From Pedobacter ghigonis (lineage in GTDB: Bacteria; Bacteroidota; Bacteroidia; Sphingobacteriales; Sphingobacteriaceae): a DNA stretch of 64,000 bases. Location of the stretch: NCBI RefSeq assembly GCF_903166585.1, contig NZ_CAESCM010000002.1:248001-312000 (forward strand). The letters run 5' to 3'. How positions within the stretch are numbered: position 1 is the first letter of the stretch; each line of letters begins with the position of its first letter. Both the position numbers and the translations under genes were made by a program. Below, one piece after another: positions 34,343 through 43,080 of the stretch. The notes below the pieces were generated by a model. That model saw nothing but the letters and a program-made list of their open reading frames with translations. It was not told where the DNA came from and ran no database searches.

Positions 34343-35092
34343 ATGGCAAATTTATTAACCGACAGGGCTTTTTGGGTAAATTATTGGGAAAGTAAAAAAG
34401 GACTTGCGGTTCGGCTACCATCAAACTATTTGTTTCATCGCCAGCTGGCTGATGTAATTCAGCAAAACCAGGTTAAAACGGCTATAGAATTGGGTGGTTT
34501 TCCGGGATACTATGCAGTGTTTTTAAAAAAATATTTCAAACTGGATGTTACCTTATTGGATTATTTTGTACATCCGCCTGTTGTAAAAGAGCTGTTGGAA
34601 AAAAATGAATTGACTGAAAAGGATATCCACATCATTGAAACAGATTTGTTTAATTACACGCCCGAAAAACAATACGACCTGGTACTCAGCTGCGGTTTAA
34701 TTGAGCATTTTAACGATACAGCCGATATTATTAACCGCCACATTGCCTTTGTAAAACCCGGAGGAACTTTATTTATCACCTTGCCTAATTTTAAAGCGGT
34801 AAATGGCTGGTTCCAGAAGAATTTCGATAAAGAGAACTACGATAAACACAATATCGACAGCATGAATCCGGTATTGCTTCAGAAAATTTGCGAAGACGCA
34901 GGGTTGAAAGAAGTAAAATCGGGCTACTTTGGCCGTTTTAGTGTTTGGCTCGAAAACGAAGACCAAAAATCAGCTGGTGTGCGTGTTTTCAAGAAAGCAG
35001 TGTGGTTAGCAGGAAAAATATTTACGAAGATTATTCCATTCGAGAGCAAAAATCTATCTCCATATATTATATTAGAGGCGAAAAAAAACTAG
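34343..35092 (+). CDS. class I SAM-dependent methyltransferase
   Basis: A 249-residue Rossmann methyltransferase. AIELGGFPGYYAVFLKKYF near 47-65 is the SAM motif I, VTLLDYF near 71 the acidic end of strand 2, YDLVLSCGLIEHF near 112-124 the motif with the acidic loop, and VKPGGTLFITLPNF near 135-148 the post-motif strand. No signal peptide. It lies 6 bp ahead of the rhomboid gene, so both are cotranscribed. The acceptor is unknown; the UbiE/UbiG-like class covers lipids, quinones and sugars. Confidence 0.9.
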   Translation: MANLLTDRAFWVNYWESKKGLAVRLPSNYLFHRQLADVIQQNQVKTAIELGGFPGYYAVFLKKYFKLDVTLLDYFVHPPVVKELLEKNELTEKDIHIIETDLFNYTPEKQYDLVLSCGLIEHFNDTADIINRHIAFVKPGGTLFITLPNFKAVNGWFQKNFDKENYDKHNIDSMNPVLLQKICEDAGLKEVKSGYFGRFSVWLENEDQKSAGVRVFKKAVWLAGKIFTKIIPFESKNLSPYIILEAKKN

Positions 35093-35098
35093 CGCTCT

Positions 35099-36622
35099 AT
35101 GGCAATCAGTTGGGGTTACTCGCCTAAAATTGAAAAATATATCCCTTTGGCCGATTTTCCGGCCGATAAATATTTAATTATTGCCCGTAAGGTAATTGAA
35201 AACCTGGGCTGGAAATTAAGCCACATTTCCAAAACCGGGATTATAGCTTATACACCAATCTCTTTTCAATCGTACACTGAAGAGGTTTCTATTCGTATTC
35301 ATGGCAATTTTGCCGTAGTAAAAAGCGAGTGCGTAGGTATTCAGATGCTTTTTAACGATTACGGGAAAAACGACCTCAATCTGGAGAAGTTTTTTAATGA
35401 ATTTGAATACGTTCAATTCCACTTGCAGGATGTTTGGAGCGAAAGTCTGGCCGCATTCCATACCTTAATTGCCACACAGGATGATACCTATTTCGAGAAA
35501 GCTCCGCTAACGGCAAAGAATAAGATTAAAAACATCCTTTATCTTTTTCTACCTCAAAAGGGCTATCTGGTTACACCTATTCTGGTAATTTTAAATATTA
35601 TCTATTATGTAATAACCCTTGTATTTGTCACCATTGTATTTAAACTCCGTAGTGAAGATGCGATTGTTTCGGAGGTAATTACAAATGCTTACTTAAACCT
35701 GGGGGCAAACAGCCGAGAATTGGTTTTAGAAGGCCAGCTCTGGCGTTTAATTACACATCAGTTTATTCATTTAAGTATCTGGCATGTGTTTTTTAATCTC
35801 TACGCACTCATTTATATTGGCCTTATGGTTGAGCATAAATTGGGCTCAGTTAAATTTCTGGTTACTTATCTTTTAAGTGGTATTTGTGGCGGTTTGGTGA
35901 GCATCATTTTCCATAAATTTGGTTTTATGGCCGGTGCATCAGGAGCCATTATGGGTATTTTTGGCGCTTTTATGGCCTTAAGTGTGAGTAAGGCATTCGA
36001 AAAGAATGCAAGTCGTGCACTTTTGATCAGTACTATTGTCGTAACCGTCCTTATGCTTTTAAATGGCATAGGTGGTAACGTAGATAACAGCGCACATATT
36101 GGCGGACTGGTTTCGGGCTTTGTAATTTGTTATTTGCTTTTTAATGAAAAGTTAGGGAGCTATAAAATCACTTCTGGCTTACAGTATGGGTTATCAAGTA
36201 TGATTGTTGTGATCTTTGCCGCTGCGGTTTTAATCCTTACGCCAAATTATCAGAACAGGAAGTTTTACAAGCTACAGTTTGCCTTTGACCTCAATATTTC
36301 CGATTTTAATAAAGTCTATTCAATTCCAAAAGATCTTTCGAAAGCTGAAAAGGTAAAGATGATTGAACAATATGGCATACAGGTATGGCGCAAGAATAAA
36401 CAGATTGTTGCCGAAATGAAGAAGCTCAAACTCGAAAGGAAGGAAAACTATAGAAGAGATTTTGATGGTAAGATTACCAATCTGGCCATCAAAATCTCTG
36501 AACTTTTACATCGCGAATACCAGGAAGAAACATCAAGATACCGTGATGAAATTGAGCAGCTTACCGACGAGGTGAATATCATTCGTGGTGAAGCCAGCAC
36601 AAGCGAATTTAACCGCGATTAA
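35099..36622 (+). CDS. rhomboid family intramembrane serine protease
   Basis: A 507-residue membrane protease. A soluble N-terminal part (about 1-150) precedes the rhomboid core: LWRLITHQFIHLSIWHVFFN near 210-230, the catalytic Ser in MAGASGAIMGIFGAF near residue 281, and the catalytic His in SAHIGGLVSGF near 331. The C-terminal region (about 370-507) has a last TM and a long charged, coiled-coil-prone tail. Rhomboids cut TM helices of substrates. It is cotranscribed with the methyltransferase. Its last 4 bp overlap the convergent fucosidase gene, and a terminator hairpin lies across its stop codon. Confidence 0.92.
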   Translation: MAISWGYSPKIEKYIPLADFPADKYLIIARKVIENLGWKLSHISKTGIIAYTPISFQSYTEEVSIRIHGNFAVVKSECVGIQMLFNDYGKNDLNLEKFFNEFEYVQFHLQDVWSESLAAFHTLIATQDDTYFEKAPLTAKNKIKNILYLFLPQKGYLVTPILVILNIIYYVITLVFVTIVFKLRSEDAIVSEVITNAYLNLGANSRELVLEGQLWRLITHQFIHLSIWHVFFNLYALIYIGLMVEHKLGSVKFLVTYLLSGICGGLVSIIFHKFGFMAGASGAIMGIFGAFMALSVSKAFEKNASRALLISTIVVTVLMLLNGIGGNVDNSAHIGGLVSGFVICYLLFNEKLGSYKITSGLQYGLSSMIVVIFAAAVLILTPNYQNRKFYKLQFAFDLNISDFNKVYSIPKDLSKAEKVKMIEQYGIQVWRKNKQIVAEMKKLKLERKENYRRDFDGKITNLAIKISELLHREYQEETSRYRDEIEQLTDEVNIIRGEASTSEFNRD

Positions 36623-36633
36623 GCGGTTTTTTT
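36611..36633 (+). terminator. terminator overlapping the rhomboid stop codon
   Basis: AACCGC pairs with GCGGTT across the loop GATTAA, followed by seven T residues. The hairpin lies inside the final rhomboid codons and the end of the convergent fucosidase gene. Confidence 0.65.
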
Positions 36634-38070
36634 GTAAAGACCTATTTCGCTTAAAGTAATGCAAACAGGCGATTTGGTGATGTTGATTTTCACTTTATTT
36701 GTGGTAACCGCCGCATCGAGTTGAATTAATCTTTTGGCACCTATACTGGTTCCATCATAAACCTTTTTCCACGCTCCGTTTTCAAAAATCTCAACGGTAT
36801 AGGCTTCAATTCGTTGTCCTAATTGAATATATTCCTGGAGGCTAATGATGTCGAAAGTTTTTGAAGCGGGTAAATTGAGTTCAATTGTAGCTTCGTGCAC
36901 CTGATCTGTTGTAGCCCAATAGGTTGCTTTGTTATTATCCAATAATGCAGCTGCATTGTATTTGCCACCCCTGCTATTGCTCAGTTTTAGTTTTGCATTT
37001 TTAGCCAGATTATTGGCAAAGGTATGTTTAACCATATCGCCGAAGGTTTTTAGCGAGGCAACATCGTCGGCATGGAGCTGTCCACGGGTATCGGGAGCTA
37101 AACCAAGGTCTAAACCGGCACCGCGACCAACGCTTTTTAAATATAAATCAAAAAGTGTTTCAGGGCTTTTAGGTTTTTCGTTGGCGTGGAAAAACCAACC
37201 TTTTCTCAGCGGAACATCACACTCTGCCGGCATCCAGAATTTACCATTTCTGATGCCTTCCGGGCTTTGCGGGTAATTGGCTTGTCCCGGAACGGCAACA
37301 CTCTTCCCATCAGGTGCCATTGGGGTAAAAGTAGCCCAGCTTGTTTCGGCTGCGTGCCCGTCTTCGTTTCCTACCCAGCGGATATCTAAACCAATATCGC
37401 TAAATATGTTTGCCATAGGTTGCATTTTACGGGTAATGGCCCAGGTGTTGTTCCAGTCGTAATAAGTGGTGTTGTCGATCGAACGCTTTTCTCTTGCTCC
37501 GCCATAATAACCATCTCCACCATTTGCACCATCATGCCAGCTCATAAAAAGTGCACCAAAATTGCTGTACAGTTCTTTTAACTGGGCCTGGTAAATGGCC
37601 AGATACTTATCCGTTCCGTAAAGGGCATTGTTCCGGTCCCATGGCGAACAATATACGCCAAACTTTAAGCCATTTTTGCGTACGGCCTGCTCAACTTCTT
37701 TAACCAGGTTGCCTTTACCACCTCTAAAAGGACTTTGGCTGATGTTATAACGGGTTGTTTTGGTTGGCCACAAAGCAAAGCCATCATGGTGTTTAGCTAC
37801 TAGGATAATGCCTTTTAAACCTCCTGCTTTTGCGGCTTGGATAATCTGATCGGCGTTAAAATCGGTTGGGTTAAATGTTTTCGGATCGGCATCGCCAAAT
37901 CCCCATTCTTTATTTTCGAATGTAGTGGGGGTAAAATGGATTAAACCGTATACTTCAGTATCGTGCCATGCCAGCTGACGTTTAGAAGGTAGTGCCCCAT
38001 AAGGTTTGGGCGGGTTTTGGGCATAGGTTGCTGCCGAAAGAAATAAAAATAGAATCAATAAAGGTCTCAT
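36619..38070 (-). CDS. exported alpha-L-fucosidase (GH29) with a C-terminal F5/8 type C-like domain
   Basis: A 483-residue glycosidase with a signal peptide to Ala17 and mature Gln18. The GH29 barrel shows LAWHDTEVYGLIHFTPTTF near 34, LVAKHHDGFALWPT near 91, and the likely nucleophile Asp in LFMSWHDGANGG near 179. From about residue 360 a jelly-roll resembles a discoidin or F5/8C carbohydrate-binding module (LDNNKATYWATTD, IELNLPASKTFDIISLQEY, VEIFENGAWKKVYDG). It should release L-fucose from glycans in the periplasm or outside. No PUL susC/susD pair is next to it, so it is a stand-alone enzyme. Confidence 0.93.
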   Translation of the reverse strand: MRPLLILFLFLSAATYAQNPPKPYGALPSKRQLAWHDTEVYGLIHFTPTTFENKEWGFGDADPKTFNPTDFNADQIIQAAKAGGLKGIILVAKHHDGFALWPTKTTRYNISQSPFRGGKGNLVKEVEQAVRKNGLKFGVYCSPWDRNNALYGTDKYLAIYQAQLKELYSNFGALFMSWHDGANGGDGYYGGAREKRSIDNTTYYDWNNTWAITRKMQPMANIFSDIGLDIRWVGNEDGHAAETSWATFTPMAPDGKSVAVPGQANYPQSPEGIRNGKFWMPAECDVPLRKGWFFHANEKPKSPETLFDLYLKSVGRGAGLDLGLAPDTRGQLHADDVASLKTFGDMVKHTFANNLAKNAKLKLSNSRGGKYNAAALLDNNKATYWATTDQVHEATIELNLPASKTFDIISLQEYIQLGQRIEAYTVEIFENGAWKKVYDGTSIGAKRLIQLDAAVTTNKVKINITKSPVCITLSEIGLYKKTA

Positions 38071-38232
38071 ATTGGTTGTTGCTTAGGCTGACTAAAATAC
38101 ATAAAATAACGGTTGAGCGATTAGAATTAACTAATATTTAACCGGTTGCTCATCTAATTGCCAAATTATTTTTCCATCTTGATCGTTACATACGGGCCTC
38201 AAACATTTAATTTTATGATGCGTTTACCTACT

Positions 38233-38910
38233 ATGATTTCCATGCTCCAGATTCCTCCAGACGGAGGTACCATATATACCGAAACAAACCTTAGCCAGTT
38301 TTTTCCTGAGCCTTTTAATACGATAACCAGTGCGTTCTTTTTGGCAATTGCTTTATACTGGACTCTTAAATTGCGCGGGAATTTTAGTCAGCATAAATTT
38401 TTAAGCGGTGCTTTGGTATTACTTTTTATCGGAGGTATTGGCGGAACAACCTATCATGGTTTAAGACGCTGGCCAGTATTTATTCTGATGGACTGGATGC
38501 CAATTATGCTGCTTTGCCTTTCGGCCGGAGTTTACTTTTTAGCTAAACTAACCAGGTGGTATTTTGCGGTTTTAATTGTGGCTGTGTATGCCTTTTTTCA
38601 GTTTTATGTGCGGCAACTCTTTAGTCATGGCGATTTTCAAGTATTTATTAACATAAACTATGCATTTATGGCCGCCCTGGTATTATTCCCTGTGTTTGGC
38701 TATTTGGTAAAAACCGACTGGAAAAATGGCAAATGGGTTGGGTTTGCATTAATTGCCTTCATATTTGCCCTTACTTTCCGCATTGCTGATAAATGGGAGA
38801 TATTTACAATAGGCACCCATTTCCTGTGGCATACTTTCGGAGCCATGGCTTCTTTCTGTATGCTCAACTATATTTACCTGGTGAACATTAAAAAAACAAA
38901 ACTTAATTAA
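38233..38910 (+). CDS. CREST-superfamily membrane hydrolase resembling alkaline ceramidase
   Basis: A protein of about 226 residues with seven predicted TM helices. GGTTYHGLRRWPVFILMDWMP in TM2-TM3 has the Ser/Thr-x2-His followed by Asp spacing of alkaline ceramidases. THFLWHTFGAM in the last helix supplies the H-x3-H pair. These are the metal-dependent hydrolase residues of the CREST superfamily (alkaline ceramidase, PAQR, Per1 and relatives). Sphingobacteriaceae make sphingolipids, so a ceramide- or lipid-amidase role is attractive but inferred. The start is among several in-frame ATGs (38215, 38218, 38233, 38242); 38233 is a compromise. It is divergent from the fucosidase gene. Confidence 0.7.
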   Translation: MISMLQIPPDGGTIYTETNLSQFFPEPFNTITSAFFLAIALYWTLKLRGNFSQHKFLSGALVLLFIGGIGGTTYHGLRRWPVFILMDWMPIMLLCLSAGVYFLAKLTRWYFAVLIVAVYAFFQFYVRQLFSHGDFQVFININYAFMAALVLFPVFGYLVKTDWKNGKWVGFALIAFIFALTFRIADKWEIFTIGTHFLWHTFGAMASFCMLNYIYLVNIKKTKLN

Positions 38911-38968
38911 AAATTCATTCTTAATAGTTGTATTAGTTCTATATTTAGGTTAATAAATTATTTTAGAA

Positions 38969-39376
38969 ATGAAGAAACTATTGATCTTATCAGCCCTGGT
39001 ATTGGGTTTAAACTTAAGCTCGAACGCTCAGAGTATTTTAAATAAGGTTGGAACGGCCGCGGCTGCTGCAAGTGGCTTTGATGCCAATAGCTTAACCTCG
39101 AGCATTCTAGGCAAGCTTACGCCTGCATTGAGTTTAACTCCGGCGCAAAAACCAACTGTAACTACCATTATTAAAGATTTTTTGGTGCAGAAAGCCACTA
39201 TCATGGCTACACAGAAAACAGATCCTGCCGCTTATACGAGCAAATTCGGTAAATTGTATGCTGGTTTAAAATCTAAATTGGGTACAGCCTTAACCGTTGC
39301 TCAATTGGCGAAATTTACTTCGTTAAAACCTGCTGCACCAAGTGCAAGCAACGTTTTATCGCAATTGTTCTTTTAA
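38969..39376 (+). CDS. small exported protein of unknown function
   Basis: A 135-residue protein with a signal peptide ending at Ala20 and mature Gln21. The mature part is Ala/Lys/Thr-rich and probably all-helical (LTPAQKPTVTTIIKDFLVQ, KFGKLYAGLKSKLGTALTVAQ). An LTPAQ motif and the spacing of helices resemble periplasmic LTxxQ-type helical proteins such as Spy/CpxP, but the match is weak. A strong terminator follows 5 bp after the stop. Confidence 0.7.
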   Translation: MKKLLILSALVLGLNLSSNAQSILNKVGTAAAAASGFDANSLTSSILGKLTPALSLTPAQKPTVTTIIKDFLVQKATIMATQKTDPAAYTSKFGKLYAGLKSKLGTALTVAQLAKFTSLKPAAPSASNVLSQLFF

Positions 39377-39380
39377 AAAA

Positions 39381-39418
39381 AAAACGCCTGTCAAACTTAA
39401 TTAGCAGGCGTTTTTTTT
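39381..39418. terminator. bidirectional terminator between the helical secreted protein and ThuA genes
   Basis: AACGCCTG pairs with CAGGCGTT across a 14 bp loop, with an A-tract before and a T-tract after, so it can stop both convergent genes. Confidence 0.85.
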
Positions 39419-39421
39419 GGC

Positions 39422-40192
39422 TTAAAGCAGTTTAGATTTTGCTTTACTGTAATCCAGTTTCTTTTGTTTGCCTATAGCATATTCTATGCCTCCCCAAAGG
39501 TGGTTTAAGAATTTTTCTTCTGCCCATGCTTCGTTAGTATGCCCCATCGAAGTGTAAAATGCCCGGCCACCATCGAAATTGTGGTACCAGCTAAACGGAT
39601 GGAAAGCACCGTTTTTACCACCTTTGTAAGATTTCTCATCCAGGGTGATTAAAACTTTAATATCGGGGTTGATATCTTTAAAGTTATAAAGCTCATCTTT
39701 GTGCAACCAAACCGAATCAGTGAAAAATTTGGTTGATGGATGGTTTTTATCTTTAATTACAAATCTGGCATCCTGTATTGCCGGGTGACTGGTAAAATAA
39801 GCTCCAGCAAGTTTTCCATACCATGGCCAATCGTATTCTGTATCGGTTGCCGCGTGGATCCCTACATAACCACCACCTGCCTGGATATACCTTTCGAATG
39901 CCGCTTGCTGGGCATCGTTTAATACATCGCCTGTGGTGCTTAGAAAAATGATTGTAGCATATTGCTTAAGGTTTGCTTCTGTAAAAACATCGGCATTTTC
40001 GGTAGTGTCTACTTCAAAATTGTGGCTTAAGCCCAGTTTTTGGATGGTTGTTTTGCCCACCCCGATAGAACCGTGCCTAAAACCTTTGGTTTTCGAAAAA
40101 ACCAGGACTTTTGCAGGCTTTTTTACTGCGGTAAATGCCTGAAATAAAATAACGGTTGCAATTAATAAGCACAGTGAAAGGAATTTTTTCAT
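39422..40192 (-). CDS. exported ThuA domain protein
   Basis: A 256-residue protein with a hydrophobic N-terminus acting as signal peptide or anchor (FLSLCLLIATVILFQAFTAV). The ThuA domain fills the rest: VLVFSKTKGFRHGSIGVG near 29-46, TIIFLSTTGDVL near 75, GGGYVGIHAATDTEYDWPWYG near 107-127, PFSWYHNFDGGRAFYTSMGHT near 198-218. The fold is GATase-like without the catalytic Cys. In Bacteroidota such proteins are linked to trehalose or glycan use. The monocistronic gene shares the terminator at 39381-39418. Confidence 0.92.
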   Translation of the reverse strand: MKKFLSLCLLIATVILFQAFTAVKKPAKVLVFSKTKGFRHGSIGVGKTTIQKLGLSHNFEVDTTENADVFTEANLKQYATIIFLSTTGDVLNDAQQAAFERYIQAGGGYVGIHAATDTEYDWPWYGKLAGAYFTSHPAIQDARFVIKDKNHPSTKFFTDSVWLHKDELYNFKDINPDIKVLITLDEKSYKGGKNGAFHPFSWYHNFDGGRAFYTSMGHTNEAWAEEKFLNHLWGGIEYAIGKQKKLDYSKAKSKLL

Positions 40193-40234
40193 TTTCGATT
40201 TGGCTAGTGTGTGTTGTTATAGTGAAAGCTAAAA

Positions 40235-40669
40235 TTAAGAAAGTTGTTTGATAATTTCTAAACATCTTGCTTCGACCTGCTTACAAACCGGGGCAAATAG
40301 GGCATTATCCCAATAAGGGTCTGTAACTTCGTCGTTATCTAGAAAAAGTTGAATCTTTTTTTCTTCTGCTTCGGTTCTGGCCAAACTTTTAACATCTTTC
40401 AAATTATTCCTGTCCATAACCAAAATCAAATCGTATTGGCTAAACATGCTTTGGTTAAATTGTTGCGCGCGTTGTTTACTGATGTCGTAACCAAAGGCTT
40501 TGGCGGCTGCTATACTTCTGTGATCGGGTGCCTGGCCAATGTGCCAGTTGCCGGTACCTGCTGAGGCGATTTCCCAGTTCAGGTTTTGTTTCTCAGTTAG
40601 GTGGCGCATAATGCCTTCTGCCAGTGGCGACCGGCAAATGTTGCCCAGGCATACCATTAAAATTCTCAT
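40235..40669 (-). CDS. low molecular weight protein-tyrosine-phosphatase
   Basis: A 144-residue phosphatase with the C-x5-R loop at residues 7-13 (VCLGNICRSPLAEG) and the general-acid Asp in VTDPYWDN near 117. The YDLILVMDRNN segment is also typical. These enzymes often control tyrosine kinases of exopolysaccharide export (Wzc), but no such kinase is present here, and related proteins can dephosphorylate arginine or small molecules. It starts about 70 bp upstream of the lipoprotein gene region and is followed by ThuA after 42 bp. Confidence 0.93.
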   Translation of the reverse strand: MRILMVCLGNICRSPLAEGIMRHLTEKQNLNWEIASAGTGNWHIGQAPDHRSIAAAKAFGYDISKQRAQQFNQSMFSQYDLILVMDRNNLKDVKSLARTEAEEKKIQLFLDNDEVTDPYWDNALFAPVCKQVEARCLEIIKQLS

Positions 40670-40750
40670 AATATCAGGTTCTTAATAGTTTTAAGGCTAT
40701 TCTGTGCAATATTATTCTTTTTTTGGTATTACCTCATGATGATTTCAAAA

Positions 40751-41191
40751 TTATTTAGACTTTGCCACAAATAAGTAAGTTACCGTATAGGTTTTACCAT
40801 CTCTTTCGAAAGTTTGTTTTTGAGTAATGGTTTTGCCATTTAAAATTACAGTTTCATCGTTGCCAAAGCCCGTATTCAATGTAATTTCATTTCCGTTTTT
40901 AGTCCATTTGGCTTTATGAAAAGAAATCATATCACATAATGCTCCGGTAGAAGTAAAGGCATAAGATCCATTTGCTGAAAATCTTAAAGTATAATTGCTG
41001 TTGAGGCATGATGAATCATCTTTATCAGTTTTAAAATTGGTTACTGTACTGCCGTTAATCTGTATTGCCGGATTAACCATTGCCGATTCTAATGGCCAGT
41101 TGTATCTTGTAATATCAACATTAGCTTCATCATTTTTCTTTTTGCAGCCTAATGCCAGGAATAAGGTCAAAATTAAGAGTAGTTTTTTCAT
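40751..41191 (-). CDS. lipocalin-like lipoprotein of unknown function
   Basis: A 146-residue lipoprotein: signal peptide with lipobox ALGC near residue 16, then CKKKNDE. The mature part forms beta strands with SSCLNSNYTLRFSANGSYAF and a second cysteine in GALCDM, as in Bacteroidota lipocalin-like/DUF4923-type proteins with a disulphide. The ATG at 41191 is preferred; a GTG precedes it. A role in small-molecule binding is only suggested by fold. Confidence 0.72.
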   Translation of the reverse strand: MKKLLLILTLFLALGCKKKNDEANVDITRYNWPLESAMVNPAIQINGSTVTNFKTDKDDSSCLNSNYTLRFSANGSYAFTSTGALCDMISFHKAKWTKNGNEITLNTGFGNDETVILNGKTITQKQTFERDGKTYTVTYLFVAKSK

Positions 41192-41242
41192 CACGTTTTT
41201 TAGTTTGTTTACCTTAAAACGAGTGGGTTAGGCAATACGCTA

Positions 41243-41281
41243 CAAAAAAAATGCTCCAGCTTTTTTTATAACCGGAGCACT
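41243..41281 (-). terminator. rho-independent terminator after the S1/P1 nuclease gene
   Basis: On the minus strand GTGCTCC and GGAGCAT pair and run into eight T residues, about 25 bp after the nuclease stop codon. Confidence 0.75.
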
Positions 41282-41302
41282 CAAATTCGAAATTCTATAT
41301 AA

Positions 41303-42109
41303 TTAGCCGTAAATATCGTTTAGCATTTTGGCTAAGCGCACACCGCCTTTTAACAATTGATTATTAAGTGTATCTACCCAATCAAAGTTGTAACGGTAGC
41401 TTAATTTAGCATCGGGCTTAGTGGTGTCGTAAATTTTGTTGCAAATGTTGTACGATTCGAAAATGCAATCTTTTAAACTGGTATTTTGCCAGTTGTAAAG
41501 CTGAACCGCCGAAGCATGATTGATGGCCTTAGCATATTCGGTATAGCTTAATTGCTGGTATTCAATTAGCTGCTCATCCCAAACGCGGTGGATATTCGAT
41601 TTTTCGTTAAACCACAATACTGAAATGCGGTTACCACCCAAATCTTCTTTACGCGCTACGTGCATGGGTTGGCATAAATCACCAGCTAGGTGTACCAACA
41701 TGCGCAATGCTAGTTTCTTTTCATCAGGCGTGCTACCTGCTTTCTTTAAAACGGCAATTAAATCAGGGATTTTGGTATATAAGCTTACCGATTTGTCGGT
41801 TTCCAGGAAATTAAATACGCCTTCCTTGTTCAATCCGGCTGGCAGGTTAACAAAGTGCCAGTTGTACATGTAATTGTAGGTCGAATCTGATTTGATAAAA
41901 TCGCCCCAATTGGCGCACATGGCCAGGGTTTCGTAACCTAAAATATCCTGAACGGCTTTGCGGGTTTTAGCTTTTAGGTAACTATCGGCAATTTCGCCAA
42001 CCACCCGGTGTCCAATAGTGCCCCAGGCACTTACCTGTGCAGGTGTGTAAGCTAAAAATCCTACGATTATAGCTGCAGCTAGTTTTTTTCTAATGGATGT
42101 TAAGATCAT
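41303..42109 (-). CDS. exported S1/P1 nuclease
   Basis: A 268-residue zinc nuclease. A signal peptide ends before Trp in VSAWGTIGHRVVGEIA; the mature N-terminal Trp and following His ligate zinc in this family. MCANWGDFIKSD near 63 holds an Asp ligand, YNWHFVNLP a His, and MLVHLAGDLCQPMHVA near 137-152 the H-x3-D pair. HRVWDEQLI near 178 closes the site. It should degrade single-stranded DNA and RNA and remove 3'-phosphates in the periplasm or outside. It is the last gene of a three-gene run downstream of fumC, only 1 bp after the previous stop. Confidence 0.94.
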   Translation of the reverse strand: MILTSIRKKLAAAIIVGFLAYTPAQVSAWGTIGHRVVGEIADSYLKAKTRKAVQDILGYETLAMCANWGDFIKSDSTYNYMYNWHFVNLPAGLNKEGVFNFLETDKSVSLYTKIPDLIAVLKKAGSTPDEKKLALRMLVHLAGDLCQPMHVARKEDLGGNRISVLWFNEKSNIHRVWDEQLIEYQQLSYTEYAKAINHASAVQLYNWQNTSLKDCIFESYNICNKIYDTTKPDAKLSYRYNFDWVDTLNNQLLKGGVRLAKMLNDIYG

Positions 42110-42110
42110 T

Positions 42111-42626
42111 CTATAGTTCTTTTTGGATGCAGGTAACTTTTTCTTTCAACGTCATTTTGATTTCGCGTTGATCGTTTATGCTTTCGAGCGTAAGGCTATC
42201 TGCCGAACGTTTTTTAATCAGGAAGTTTTTTTCGTACCGGCCAATTCGATAACAGCCTGATATTTTTTGTTTATAATTGGCATGGGTAAAGGTTGCGCCT
42301 ATAATTAAAGTATCGCCCCTTACCGCGTAAACACCTTTTGCATATTCTTTCCAGATGCCGTTGTTGTAGCAGGAATCTTCGTAAAAATTAACCTTACTGT
42401 GGGTAACCAGATCGATATAAACCGAATCGCAGGTAATTTTGAAATGGTGTTGGGTGTAATTGCTCAGTTTATTGCTAAAAGCGACTGAATCTTCATTCCA
42501 AACGCCCTGCATAAATGCTTCGCCTTTGCCCTGGATATTAGGCCTTGGGCTACAAGCGATCTGTAAGATGGATAATGTAAAAAGGATAGTGTAGAAATAC
42601 CTTAAACGGGGATGCAGTTTGTTCAT
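42111..42626 (-). CDS. putative lipoprotein of unknown function
   Basis: A 171-residue lipoprotein: signal peptide with lipobox QIAC near residue 25. The mature part has several strands (FMQGVWNEDSVAF, VYAVRGDTLIIGATF, FLIKKRSADSLTLES) like a lipocalin- or META-type barrel, with cysteines that may pair. It is 6 bp after the small membrane protein gene and 1 bp before the S1/P1 nuclease gene, so translation is probably coupled. No domain can be named. Confidence 0.72.
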   Translation of the reverse strand: MNKLHPRLRYFYTILFTLSILQIACSPRPNIQGKGEAFMQGVWNEDSVAFSNKLSNYTQHHFKITCDSVYIDLVTHSKVNFYEDSCYNNGIWKEYAKGVYAVRGDTLIIGATFTHANYKQKISGCYRIGRYEKNFLIKKRSADSLTLESINDQREIKMTLKEKVTCIQKEL

Positions 42627-42632
42627 GGTGTT

Positions 42633-42980
42633 TTAATCGTTGCGCTTAGGGAACTGATCATGGAATACATTGTTCTTTTTAACGGAGTTGTGTATCAAAA
42701 GCAGAAAACCTACTGCAAAACAAAGACTGGCTAAGGCACCAATAATACCCGTTAACGTGTAATATTTTGAAATTTCAGTGTAAGGGATATTGTTGCTGCT
42801 AATCCAAAATGGTATCAGGAGATAAAATAAGTGTATCAGTATGCCAATTCCTGAACCAATGGTCATTAAAACTGCTTCAACTGATTTTTTTTTGGTTAAA
42901 AAATAGCAGCAGGTTCCAAATACGAGGCATGGCGCGATAACAGATAGCAGGCTCATGAGTACATTAAGTATTGAAGTCAT
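42633..42980 (-). CDS. small four-TM membrane protein of unknown function
   Basis: A 115-residue protein with four TM helices (VLMSLLSVIAPCLVFGTCCYF, AVLMTIGSGIGILIHLFYLLI, YTLTGIIGALASLCFAVGFLL as clear examples). The ATG at 42980 is chosen: the longer frame up to 43052 would run through the fumC terminator. It is the first gene after that terminator and precedes the lipoprotein gene by 6 bp. No motif suggests a function. Confidence 0.7.
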   Translation of the reverse strand: MTSILNVLMSLLSVIAPCLVFGTCCYFLTKKKSVEAVLMTIGSGIGILIHLFYLLIPFWISSNNIPYTEISKYYTLTGIIGALASLCFAVGFLLLIHNSVKKNNVFHDQFPKRND

Positions 42981-43035
42981 TTTTGTCTGTTGTTTAATTA
43001 GCCATGTTGATTTAGACCTGTAAATATATTTTAAC

Positions 43036-43068
43036 TGAAAAGCCATTCCCACACAGGCGGGAATGGCG
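43036..43068 (-). terminator. rho-independent terminator after fumC
   Basis: On the minus strand GCCATTCCC pairs with GGGAATGGC and is followed by TTTTC. It separates fumC from the next three genes. Confidence 0.75.
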
Positions 43069-43080
43069 ATCTTCTTTAGT

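Noticed and set aside
36619..38070. Fucosidase as part of a polysaccharide utilisation locus
   Set aside because: No SusC/SusD pair, sensor or other glycosidase lies next to it.
39422..40192. ThuA protein read as an active amidotransferase
   Set aside because: The fold is shared but the nucleophile Cys is absent in this family.
42981..43052. N-terminal extension of the four-TM protein to 43052
   Set aside because: The extension would be encoded across the fumC terminator hairpin, and homology-like membrane segments start only after the ATG at 42980.
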